Shown: positions 55,844 to 64,000 of the stretch, in pieces
Numbering within the stretch: position 1 is the stretch's first letter
Layout: every line of letters starts with the position of its first letter
Notes under the pieces: model-generated
The model's input: the letters and a program-made list of their open reading frames with translations, nothing else
Told to the model about the DNA's origin: nothing
Database searches by the model: none
Program-made: the position numbers and the translations under genes
Assembly (NCBI GenBank): GCA_032622095.1
Contig: CP136061.1
Location: 134,189,587 to 134,253,586, forward strand
DNA: 64,000 bases
From: Siphonodentalium dalli
Taxonomy: Eukaryota > Mollusca > Scaphopoda > Gadilida > Siphonodentaliidae
Reading direction: 5' to 3'

Positions 55844-56270
55844 AAAGTCTGCAAAAAGTGTGTCTGTCCTTTCCAGAATGAGGTCCCTTGAGGGGGAATT
55901 TAGTGATGCTATCCAGCACAGCCAGCTAGCATCACCAAATTCACCCTCTGGGAACCTCATTCTGCTTAGGCCTCAACTGCTATGGGAGACCTTGGATCAG
56001 ATTGAAGTTCCCGTCTTGAAGTTGGTGATTTTCACCCATTAGTCACCATGATTAGGCATTTTATCTTCTGCAAATTAGGGGGTATAGAAACTTCTCAGAC
56101 AGGGAAAAAGTAACTAAAAATAATGTTAATTTGAGACTCTAGATCTATACTTCTCAGAAGATGAGGCCTAAAGCAGAATGAGGTCAACAGAGGGTGAATT
56201 TGGTAATACTATACCGCTGTGCATGATAGCATCACTAAATTCGCCCTCTGTGGACCTCATTCCAGGCTTG
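55844..56270. mobile_element. Family B MITE, long subtype
   Basis: Starts AAAGTCTGCAAAAAGTG and ends TCCAGGCTTG. Flanks CAGACAAC and CATACAAC match at 7 of 8. The long-subtype block is CTATGGGAGACCTTGGATC, TTGAAGTTGGTGATTTTCAC, AGTAACTAAAAATAATG. Confidence 0.85.
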
Positions 56271-56276
56271 CATACA

Positions 56277-56470
56277 ACAAGTTCAACAGTTTGTTGAACT
56301 TATCATCTGAACATTTCCCATCAACAAATTGGCATCCCTTTGCACTTGTTGTCTGTTGTCTGCTTATATTTGCTGAGCATCCCCCAGATGAATAATGGAC
56401 CATTCCAATGAATAATTTTATAACTGATGGGAGATTCCATTTAGTAAAGAAAGGGTTCAGTCAATTTTGA
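56277..56470 (-). repeat. Dispersed repeat, reverse copy of the 46000 family
   Basis: AACTTATCATCTGAACATTT, GTTGTCTGTTGTCTGC, CAGATGAATAATGGACCATT, AACTGATGGGAGATTCCAT and AAAGAAAGGGTT are complements of blocks at 46090-46320. It abuts the family B right flank. Confidence 0.65.
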
Positions 56471-56804
56471 ATCCCAAATCTTCGTAGGGTCCTATCATAT
56501 TCTATGATTCAATCAAATGGAATCCTATTTGACTGGAATCTAGATGATATGAGTTTGACTCGTACTTATTTTCCATATAACTTAGATATAACAAATATTT
56601 CTCAATAAAGTTGTGGTCATAATATTAGATGTTCTGTCCATCGGAATAGTTTGTAACATCCCAATGTGATAACTCCAAACAAACTTGCTTTGAACCCAAA
56701 TTTGATAACCATTCCTATCCGTGATCTTGGAGGCAGTCTGTAATTAGAAAAAAAAAAGAATATTATTTGTTATGGAATAATGTGATCTTATAATCATCTT
56801 GCCA
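56471..56804. other. Spacer
   Basis: No feature recognised. Confidence 0.4.
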
Positions 56805-56812
56805 GTACTATT

Positions 56813-57202
56813 CAAGTCTGTACATAGTATGTCTGACATTTGCAGAATGAGGTCCCCAGAGGGTGAAGTTAGTTATGGTGGGCTAGCATCCTCCAGGAAC
56901 CTCATTCTGCTTAGGCCTCAACTGCTATGGGAGACCTAGGATCCGATTGAAGATCCCCAGTTGAAGTTGGTGATGTTCACCATTAGTCACCTCGATTATA
57001 CATTTTATCTTCTGCAAATTAGAAACTGAACAGAAGAGAGGGAATAAGTTAACAAAAACAGTGTTAGTTTGAGACTATAGATACTTCCCAGAAGATGAGG
57101 TCTAAATGTGGTCCCCTGAGGGTTAGGCAGTGGGGTAGCATCACAAATTCACCATCTGGGGACCTCATTCTGAAAATGTCAGACACACTATATCCAGGCT
57201 TG
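56813..57202. mobile_element. Family B MITE with perfect 8-bp target duplication
   Basis: GTACTATT flanks both ends (56805-56812 and 57203-57210). Ends CAAGTCTGTACATAGTATG and CACTATATCCAGGCTTG. Both hairpins have suffered internal deletions, but the long-subtype block is present. Confidence 0.93.
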
Positions 57203-57270
57203 GTACTATTAATGGCAAGTATAAATGTTCAAACCTTTATTATTTAAGAAATAACTCTAGTATCGATTAA

Positions 57271-57352
57271 GGTTATGCAGTTATAACTGAAGACAAATTC
57301 TATGCATGTTATAGTAAATTTGTCTTCAAATTTCTCGGTTATAACTCATAAA
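57271..57352. repeat. Small inverted repeat
   Basis: GAAGACAAATT ... AATTTGTCTTC around CTATGCATGTTATAGTA, with outer GGTTATGCAGTTATAACT / CGGTTATAACT. It may be a relic foldback element. Confidence 0.65.
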
Positions 57353-57387
57353 CTAAATTGAAGAAAAATTATTTCTTATAATTAAAT

Positions 57388-57648
57388 TTAACCCTTTCAT
57401 GACGGGAGCTGCTGGTGCAGCATTAAAAATCTTGTGCCAGTGCATTCTCTTATATATGCGAGTCTCCCATAGTGAGCCTCGCATATATAAGAGAATGCAC
57501 TGGCTTACAAAGTGAAGGTAAATATTGTTAGGCCAATGCATGCTCTTATATATGCGGGGCACTCTATGGGCGATTCGCATATATACGGGAATGCATTGGC
57601 ACAGGATTTTTGCAAAATTTCAGGAAGATTCAGTCATGCAAGGGCTAA
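57388..57648. mobile_element. Family C MITE, CATGA type with two hairpins
   Basis: TTAA-CCCTTTCATGACGGGAGC ... AGTCATGCAAGGG-CTAA. Hairpin 1 has GCCAGTGC / GCACTGGC and hairpin 2 GCCAATGC / GCATTGGC, with an internal TACGGGAATG change. The linker is TTACAAAGTGAAGG. Confidence 0.9.
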
Positions 57649-57756
57649 GTTTATCAATATATATATCTGAGATAAATCGCGCAAACTGCATGTGTTTGGT
57701 TTGTGACACAGTGACCCAGTTGGTGTGTCCTTCAGAACCGACAGTAAAGATGTTGA

Positions 57757-57900
57757 AAGTATGTTAAACTTGGGTTTCCGTGAATACTCAATGATGCCAA
57801 ATTTTATATTGGATAATGCTTTCTTCTGGTCAATGGTGATTTCGGCTTTCAACTCGGCATTGTCGATTACCAACGCTAATTCATAGGGCTGATTACGGAA
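57757..57900 (-). CDS. Weak coding-like frame, unrecognised
   Basis: On the minus strand a frame stays open from after a TGA near 57910, reading PYELALVIDNAELKAEITID and on to IIEYSRKPKFN. It has balanced codon use and about 48 protein-like residues before it turns into non-coding-like sequence after 57757. The surrounding 57640-58200 region is richer in CpG than its neighbours and transposon-free. No start codon with good context, no clear splice sites and no recognised family. It could be an exon or chance. Confidence 0.25.
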
Positions 57901-58369
57901 TACGGACTGTCATTTTCCCCCCAAAACGCACATGCTTTTCACTGCTTGAATTTGTCATGAGCACAGTTGTCTTTCAAGCATGGTTTGTGCCCAATTTCGC
58001 GAAGGAATTTAAAGGAGCTACTGGTATAATACAATGTAATTTTTAAAATAAAAGACGGGGGATTTCCGAAGTGACTCATCAGGGAATCGTTTGAATTATG
58101 CCAAGCTATTTACTGCTTTGCATGGCCTAGCTAGTGCAGGTTGTCTTATTTATATCTAGAATGCGCTCGCGATCTTATACACTAGCCTAAACCAACTAGA
58201 GGTGTGACTGTCCCAATGGGACTAAGGATACCCCCCGTGTTTTTAAAATACTAAGATGTTTCACATGTCAGTAAACATTTAGTTAAAAAATAAAATAACA
58301 GTTCCCATTGCAGGTGCACAAACCTAACCTTAATCTTAAACCTATTGACTGAAAAATGTAGGAATAAAA
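57901..58369. other. Transposon-free stretch
   Basis: Moderately GC-rich for this window (for example GGCCTAGCTAGTGCAGG near 58126). No gene supported. Confidence 0.35.
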
Positions 58370-58735
58370 GCTCGGACAAAATTATGCATGTTGCGAAAAT
58401 GTTGTAAGTCGAACAAGGGGAATAACTCCACAAAAAAAAGTCGGACATACATCATAATCGCAAATGCACAGGTTCCCATGGTACTAAATATCAGTGCCAA
58501 GATTAAAAAACATTGACCTAAAAATGTAGAAATAAAAGCTCGGACAAAATTATGCATGTTGCAAAAATGTTCTAAGTCGAAAAAGGGGGGATAACTCCAC
58601 CAAAAAAATCGTAATCGCAGGTGCACAGGTTCCCATGGTAGTTGATGTCTGTGCCAAGTTTCACGGAAATTGATAAAAAAAACGACGGTGCGACGGCTCG
58701 ACTGACGACGGATGGGTATAATGATATAATAACCG
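58370..58735 (+). repeat. Tandem-core repeat, two units
   Basis: GCTCGGACAAAATTATGCAT, GTTGC(G/A)AAAATGTT, AAGTCGAA, GGGGAATAACTCCAC at about 58369 and 58549 (spacing ~180 bp), with GTGCACAGGTTCCCATGGTA. It ends GACGGTGCGACGGCTCGAC, TGACGACGGATGGGTATAAT. The 138-codon minus frame here is the repeat read through. Confidence 0.75.
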
Positions 58736-59520
58736 GAATGCATGTTCATAGGGAACATTGAGTGACTGGACAGATATTTTGTTTTAATTTGTTGGCGGGA
58801 ATAGCGAACAGGAGGGCATTTACTGCTTGCGCAAATTTGAGTCTAGGCGGGCAGGGGTGATCACCCCCCTCAGAATGACAGGCCTGTAGATGGATACCAC
58901 AAACAAAACATCATTAGAAAGGTCAACATAATCTTCTTTATCTCATAAACTTATACTTTATCAGTATGCGTTTGTGATAAACAATAATAAACCAAATTGG
59001 TATGTGACTGAAAACACCACATGTCGGCAGTTTTGTCAACATGTTTTAGTAAACACCAAAATAGTAATTGTGACGTCATACAAGTACTATCTACATTTGG
59101 GCTAAGAACATCTCTTTATGACAATACATGTTAGCTCCGCATACACACCAATCAATTAATAATGATACAAAATAACAACCAAATGATATCCAAGTCGCTA
59201 ACCAATAAATTAATTTGTATATCCCTGTAAATATCATATTATTAAGTCTGGCCGCTTTAGCGGGCTGTGATAGTGAAAGAGTTGATATGGTTAGATAACA
59301 CAAGATCTGTTGACGATTTCTTATAGATCTGTGTATGGTGATTTTGTTTGTTATGGCTGCCAATTGAAGAGTTCTCTGAATTGTTCCATATCTTCAATCT
59401 CGAGACAACGATATCAACTCGCAATTTGATGTGATTTCGATTATTTTGTCCAATTCAATTTGAGATGAAAATCCCCAATTCGCAGGGCCCTATATTGTAT
59501 ATAAAGCATAACAACTACTA
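58736..59520. other. Intergenic stretch
   Basis: No supported gene. A moderately GC-rich patch lies at 58790-58870 (GGCGGGCAGGGGTGATCACC). Confidence 0.4.
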
Positions 59521-59529
59521 CAGCCTATA

Positions 59530-59757
59530 ATGTTTAACAAGGACCCCCACTTTTTCTCCCATGAATTGAAATTTGTATTTTGTACTGAGCATGTTGGTAT
59601 AAGTATGAGAACTGGTCTAATTTTCTTATCACAATTCAAACTCCATCCTCACATAAATAAAATTTTGAAAGATAACTGTTTTGGTCATCCATCAGATAAG
59701 TGTTCGAAACAGATACAGAGATTAAAAAGAAATCTGGACCAATTGGTGTCTACTTAC
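59530..59757 (+). CDS. Coding-like frame interrupted by a family B MITE
   Basis: A 76-codon frame starting MFNKDPHFFSHELKF has protein-like composition (C, H, W-poor, basic end with QIQRLKRNLDQLVS). Its stop TAG lies at the junction with the MITE inserted at 59758. On the far side of the MITE the frame resumes after the target duplicate and stays open for 19 codons from 60204 to a TGA at 60261. There is a CCAG|GTATAT donor-like site at 60252-60261. This would fit an exon or an older mobile element hit by the MITE. I do not recognise the family. Confidence 0.3.
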
Positions 59758-60195
59758 TAGGTCTGAGAATATAGTGCCGGATGAGGTCCCCAGAGTGTGA
59801 AATCAGTGATGCTAACACGAACAGTGGGCTAGCATCATCAAATTCATCCTCTGGGCACCTCATTCTGAATGGCCTCATCTGTTATGGGAGACCTAGACAC
59901 AGATTTAAGTTTCCAGATAGTGACGTTTATGGGCACATTTATTATCCATTGCGTCACCTACCAATTTTGGGACATAGAGAAGCTAAACTAAAAAAGAAAA
60001 TTAACTTTCTAAAGCAACTAAACATCTTGTTGATTTGATAATAAAGATACTTTCAAGAGAAGATGAGGCCTAAGCAGAATGAGATCCCCAGAAGGTGAAT
60101 TTAGTGATACTAGCCCACTGTGTGGGATAGCATCACTAAATTCACCTTCTGGGGACCTCATTCTGCAAATATCCCATACTATATTCTCGGGCCTG
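59758..60195. mobile_element. Family B MITE with perfect 8-bp target duplication
   Basis: CTACTTAC flanks both ends (59750-59757 and 60196-60203). Ends TAGGTCTGAGAATATAG and CTATATTCTCGGGCCTG are inverted repeats with three differences. It holds two hairpins and part of the long-subtype block. Confidence 0.92.
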
Positions 60196-60365
60196 CTACT
60201 TACATTAAGAGTTCAGATACATCAACATCTCTCTCCCAATTCGCAACGATTCCAGGTATATGACCGATACCGATAACTCCAACAACAACTTGTGGATGGA
60301 CTGAAATGAACAGAAAGAGACTTGTTGAGATTGATTCAAGGAAAAATCAACCATACATTGTTGAT

Positions 60366-60480
60366 CAAGCCTGGAAATAGTGTCTGTCATTTGCAGAATG
60401 AGGTTCCCAGAGGGTGAATTTTAATAGTGATGCTACCCTACACAGTAAGCTAACATCACCAAATTCACCCTCTGGAAACC
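60366..60480 (+). mobile_element. Family B MITE, 3'-truncated
   Basis: CAAGCCTGGAAATAGTGTC and the first hairpin (AGAATGAGGTTCCCAGAG ... CCCTCTGGAAACCT), then similarity ends. About the same remnant as at 5380-5507. Confidence 0.8.
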
Positions 60481-60710
60481 TGTGCCTGTAGTATACTAAA
60501 ATTTAGGTCAATAGTGCATTATTTATTTGATCAAACTTGTGATTTTTGATGACTATACCTCATAATTTAGAGAAGAAGTTTATGTTACATTTGACGTTGT
60601 TAAGGATGATGTCAATGTAACAGGTGTGTATTTTCAAAGGACAAGACAAATATTTGTATTCAAAGTTCTAAAATCTTCAGCAAAAATAAACCAATAGGTG
60701 TGCAATAACC
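60481..60710. other. Spacer
   Basis: No feature recognised. Confidence 0.4.
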
Positions 60711-60768
60711 ATTCCTGGCACTTCCTGTAATTTGGCAAAAACCTTGCCAATGCATCTATATCTATATT
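60711..60768. mobile_element. Family C fragment
   Basis: CTGGCACTTCCTGTAATTTGG, CAAAAACCTTGCCAATGCAT and then a broken hairpin, resembling the CATGA type (CTTCCTGAAATTTTG, AAAACCCTGTGCCAATGC). Confidence 0.55.
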
Positions 60769-63165
60769 TGCGAATGTCTGTCTGTCTGTCTGTCTGTGTT
60801 CTATAGAAATTTACAGGGGACCATCTAGATGGCACCAAAGGGCTCTACTAGGGGTAACATATTACGAGAAAGATAATGGTGAGGGTTGGGATTTTCTAAA
60901 GTGACGCCGTTGTAGTCAGGGGCAGAAAAGGGGGAGGGGAGAAACAAAATTTGTCGCCGATTGCCACGAAACTTATATATAATCATCCCCATGATATAAG
61001 GAATCTGATGGTGTGGTTTAATATGTCAAGAGTGGCACCGATCGAGTCAGGGAAGCACGGAAGGGGAGAGGGGCACAAAAATTGATAAACTAAGTTTACC
61101 GCCAAGGGACCATCTAGATGGCACCAAAGGGGTCTACTAGGGGTAACTTTTTACGAGAAAGATAATGGTGGGGGTTAGAATTTTCTAAAGTGACGCCATT
61201 GTCAGGGGCAGGAAAGGGGGAGTGGTAGAAAAAATGTTTGCCGCCGATTGCCACAAAACTTTTAAATAATCATTCCCATGATGTGAGGAATCTAATGGTG
61301 TTGTTTAAATATGTCAAATGTGGCGCCGATCGAGTCAGGGATGCACGGAAGGGGAGAGGGGCACCAAAATTGATAAAACTAATTTCCACCAAATTGATAT
61401 ATATTCTTCTCCATGATACAAGGAATCTAATTGTGCGTTTTAAAGACTCCAAATTGCTGTCGTTTGGATGAAAGATTGTGGGAGCGGCACTCAATTTGAT
61501 AAGAATGGGTTTAATAGCCGATTGCCACCACACTTATACAATATCATGCCCATGGTATGAGGAGTCTAATAGTGTGGGTTAAATCTGTCCAAAGTGGCGT
61601 CATTCGAGTCAGGGTTGAATTGAAAGGCAGAGGGGCATTCTTATCCATACTACGAGGAGTCTGACCATGTGATTTAAAGGCGCTATGTTGGTGTTGTTTG
61701 GGTGAGAGATGGGGGTTAGTGGGCACTAAATTTGATCAAATTGGTTTACCAAACTTATCAATAATCATCTCCATGATATCAGGATTCTAATTGTGTGGTT
61801 TAATGATGCCACAAGCTGTCACAAGTGGGGCCATTCGAGTCAGGATGCATAGAGGGTGAGAGGAACACAAAAAAGATGAACAATATGTTTAGCGCTGATT
61901 TCCACCAGATCGATACATTTTCTCCGTGATACAAGAAATCTAATTGTGTGGTTTAGATACCCCAAATTGGTGCCATTTGGATCAGAGTTATGGGGGCCCT
62001 AAATTGAATATGAATGTTTTGTATACTCGCCAATTGCATACAAAAACTTATACAAAATCATCCACACGGTATGAGGAGTCTAATGGGGTGGCTTAAAGCT
62101 GTCAAAATTGGCGTCATTCGAGTCATGGGTGCAATGAAAGGGAGAGGGGCACCAACATTGATAAAAATAATTTAACGCCAATTTCCACCAAATTAAGGGG
62201 GGGGGGGGGGGGTGGTAGGCACTAAATTTGATAAGAATTGGTTTAGTCACTGATTGATACAAAACTTATACAAAATCATCCACATGATTTGAGGAGTCTA
62301 ATGATGTGGCTTAAAAATGTTAAAAGTGGCGTCATTCGATTGAGGTGTGCACTGAAAAGGAGAGGGGCACCAGAATTGATACAATCATTTTAGCGCCAAT
62401 TTCCACCAAATTGATATATATTCTAATCTATGATACGAGGAATCAAATCACTGATTTAAAGACGCTATATTGGTGCTGTTTGTATGAGAGATGGTGTGGG
62501 GTGGGCACTAAATTTGATAAAAAAAAATTGTTTTGTCGCCAATTAGCACTCCATGATATCAGGAGTCTAATTGTGTGGTTTAAAGATGTCAAAAAAAGTG
62601 GTGCCATTCGAGACAGGGGTCCACAGAGGATGAGAGAGACACACAAATGGATAAACAATATGTTTAGTGCCGATTTTCACTAATAATTAGACTGATACAT
62701 ATTCTTCTCCGTGATACGAGGAATCTAATCGTGTGGTTTAAATACGCCAAATTGGTGCCGTTTGGGTTAGAGATATGGGGGCCCTAAATTTTCAACAAAT
62801 TTGTAAACTCGCCAATTTTCAACAAATTTTTATATATATTTATCTCCATAATGAGTCTAAGTTTGTGATTTAATAATGTCAAATGTGGCACCGCTTGAGT
62901 CCGAAATAGGGACGGGGGGGGGGGGGGGGGGGGGGTCACCAAAACTGATAGAAATATGTATAGTGCCAATTATCATCAAATTCATACGTTCGTCTCAAAT
63001 GATACGAGGAATCAAATTGTGCATGTTAAAAACGTCACAGTTGGTGCCTAGATTTGCAAATATATGTCTGTCTGTGTTCTATATATAATTTCACGGGGTA
63101 CAACCGAGATGGCACCAAGGCGTTCTAACAGTGGTAACTTTTTACGAGGAAGATAATGGTGCATG
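60769..63165 (+). repeat. 2.4-kb degenerate array of ~145-bp units
   Basis: About fourteen copies of a (T/C)CATGATA(C/T)GAGGAATC, TAATTGTGTGGTTTAAA block occur between 60988 and 62993 at spacings of roughly 100-290 bp. They alternate with GTGGCGCCATTCGAGTCAGG, GGAGAGGGGCACCAAAATTG and CGCCAATTTCCACCAAATT blocks. Both borders carry TCTGTCTGTCTGTGTTCTAT and GATGGCACCAA, and the border sequence occurs again at 61105-61175. Poly-G runs of 16 bp (62197-62212) and 22 bp (62914-62935) interrupt it. Open frames in it are read-through. Confidence 0.85.
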
Positions 63166-63192
63166 TTAAAATATTAGAATAGCTCATGTTAA

Positions 63193-63360
63193 TATTATAC
63201 CACAATTGAGTCTGCCCCATTCAATATAGTTTCCACAAAAAAGTTAGAAGAGATATGGAAATGTATAGAAGGCCTGTTCAACAATAGTGGTCTCAGTGTG
63301 CCGTCAAATATAATTTCTACTGAGCTAAAAGTAAAAGGAAACGGAGTCAGTGGCACATGA
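63193..63360 (+). CDS. Weak coding-like frame, unrecognised
   Basis: Open from after a TAA near 63192 to TGA at 63358-63360, about 55 codons. It reads ESAPFNIVSTKKLEEIWKCI and ends NGVSGT. Composition is protein-like, but there is no ATG, no convincing acceptor and no recognised family. Confidence 0.25.
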   Translation, partial: YYTTIESAPFNIVSTKKLEEIWKCIEGLFNNSGLSVPSNIISTELKVKGNGVSGT

Positions 63361-63396
63361 CTTTTCAGGATCCTTCAATACTGATATCTGACAAGG

Positions 63397-63651
63397 TTAT
63401 ATCTGCCCAATATACAGAGGATATCTTTCATGTTTTAGAACAGACTCATCTCCTAAGATAAACAACTCAAAATGTCGCTCTGTGTCAGGCACATGTAGCT
63501 GATATAGTTGCATAGCAACATTTCTTTTAAACTGAGAAAAATTAGCCAGTATATAGCACAATGAACAGAGCACCTGGACATTTCTTAAAAACATCTGTAT
63601 CTTCATGGAGATATGATAACCAGGTGTCCTCAAAATCTTAGTCAAACCCAC
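63397..63651 (-). CDS. Weak coding-like frame, unrecognised
   Basis: An 84-codon minus-strand frame with balanced codons, including VLCSLCYILANFSQF, a short hydrophobic patch, and HVPDTERHFELFILGDES. The sequence outside the repeats here is less AT-biased than chance frames. It may be an exon or an old transposon fragment. No splice evidence is decisive. Confidence 0.3.
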   Translation of the reverse strand: MGLTKILRTPGYHISMKIQMFLRNVQVLCSLCYILANFSQFKRNVAMQLYQLHVPDTERHFELFILGDESVLKHERYPLYIGQI

Positions 63652-63660
63652 TAGATTGAT

Positions 63661-64000
63661 TGATACATCTATATGTAAAACCCAATTGTCGTCTTTTATT
63701 TTTGCGAACTAATGTGCTTATGATGTTCATGTTATAACGTCTGAAGTATACACAGTTGTAAATAAATAAATAGTTCCTTATTGGTAGGACGTATTAATCG
63801 TGATAAACAAAAATGTTTTGTGATGCTATTTGGATATATAATTTATGAGAATATGTGTAACGCTTTGAACAAGAGTATCCTCTATTAGTGGGGGGGATAG
63901 TTGCAAAATCGTTCACTTTGTGATAGAAGCGCCAAACTTTCGGAGTTTGTTAAGTGGTTGGTGAGTATCACTAAACTGGCTGGTTCCAGATTTTGGAGGT
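63661..64000. other. Window end, nothing recognised
   Basis: AT-rich sequence with no supported feature before the window edge. Confidence 0.4.

Noticed and set aside
58342-58758. 138-codon minus-strand frame with repeated LxFLQ/FxxNMHNFVRAF-like segments
   Set aside because: The two internal copies are the two ~180-bp tandem-core units read on the reverse strand.
43709-60276. Recurring MRSPEGEFSDA...LASPNSPSGDLIL peptide in many short frames
   Set aside because: The peptide is read from both strands of the family B hairpin arms, so the recurrence reflects the repeat DNA rather than a protein family.

Overview
The window looks like AT-rich, gene-poor nuclear DNA of a marine invertebrate. 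A mollusc (bivalve or gastropod) is my best guess. This rests on the style of the repeats: tandem-core elements ending in GACGGACAGACA-type runs, many foldback MITEs, long poly-G tracts and non-LTR fragments. It does not rest on any diagnostic gene. No prokaryotic operon, rRNA, CRISPR array or convincing tRNA was seen. Nearly all open frames are short and random-looking, or are repeats read through.

Four miniature-transposon families dominate. Family A has 12 copies, TA-flanked ends of the type CAGTAATGCCC...GGGCATTACTG and a long snap-back body (Tc1/mariner type). Family B has 12 copies, ends CAAGCCTG...CAGGCTTG and clear 8-bp target duplications (hAT type). Family C has 14 copies or fragments, TTAA-CCCTTT...AAAGGG-TTAA ends (piggyBac type); most contain a 69-bp palindromic hairpin module, and at least four alternative end sequences occur. 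Family D has 3 copies with TTAA-AGGTAC ends. Single elements include a TA-flanked, GC-rich element at 31.9-32.2 kb, a TTA-flanked element at 37.0-37.7 kb (PIF/Harbinger type) and a ~700-bp TIR element at 10.1-10.8 kb.

Coding transposon remains are a 3' LINE fragment with a 361-codon open frame (13.6-15.2 kb), a second LINE tail with a stem-loop and (ATT)n (18.7-19.2 kb), and a decayed hAT transposase between matching inverted repeats (54.2-55.6 kb). Tandem DNA includes a 2.5-kb minisatellite made of 30- and 32-bp monomers (19.25-21.77 kb), a ~162-bp array (39.6-40.8 kb, with a shorter copy at 10.8-11.3 kb) and a 2.4-kb degenerate array (60.8-63.2 kb).

Host-gene evidence is thin. There is a plausible first coding exon on the minus strand (38173-38283) with a good start context and donor, and a plausible last exon on the plus strand (30038-30345). 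A few coding-like frames lie near 57.7, 59.5-60.3 and 63.2-63.7 kb. The rest reads as intergenic or intronic sequence shaped by foldback transposons.
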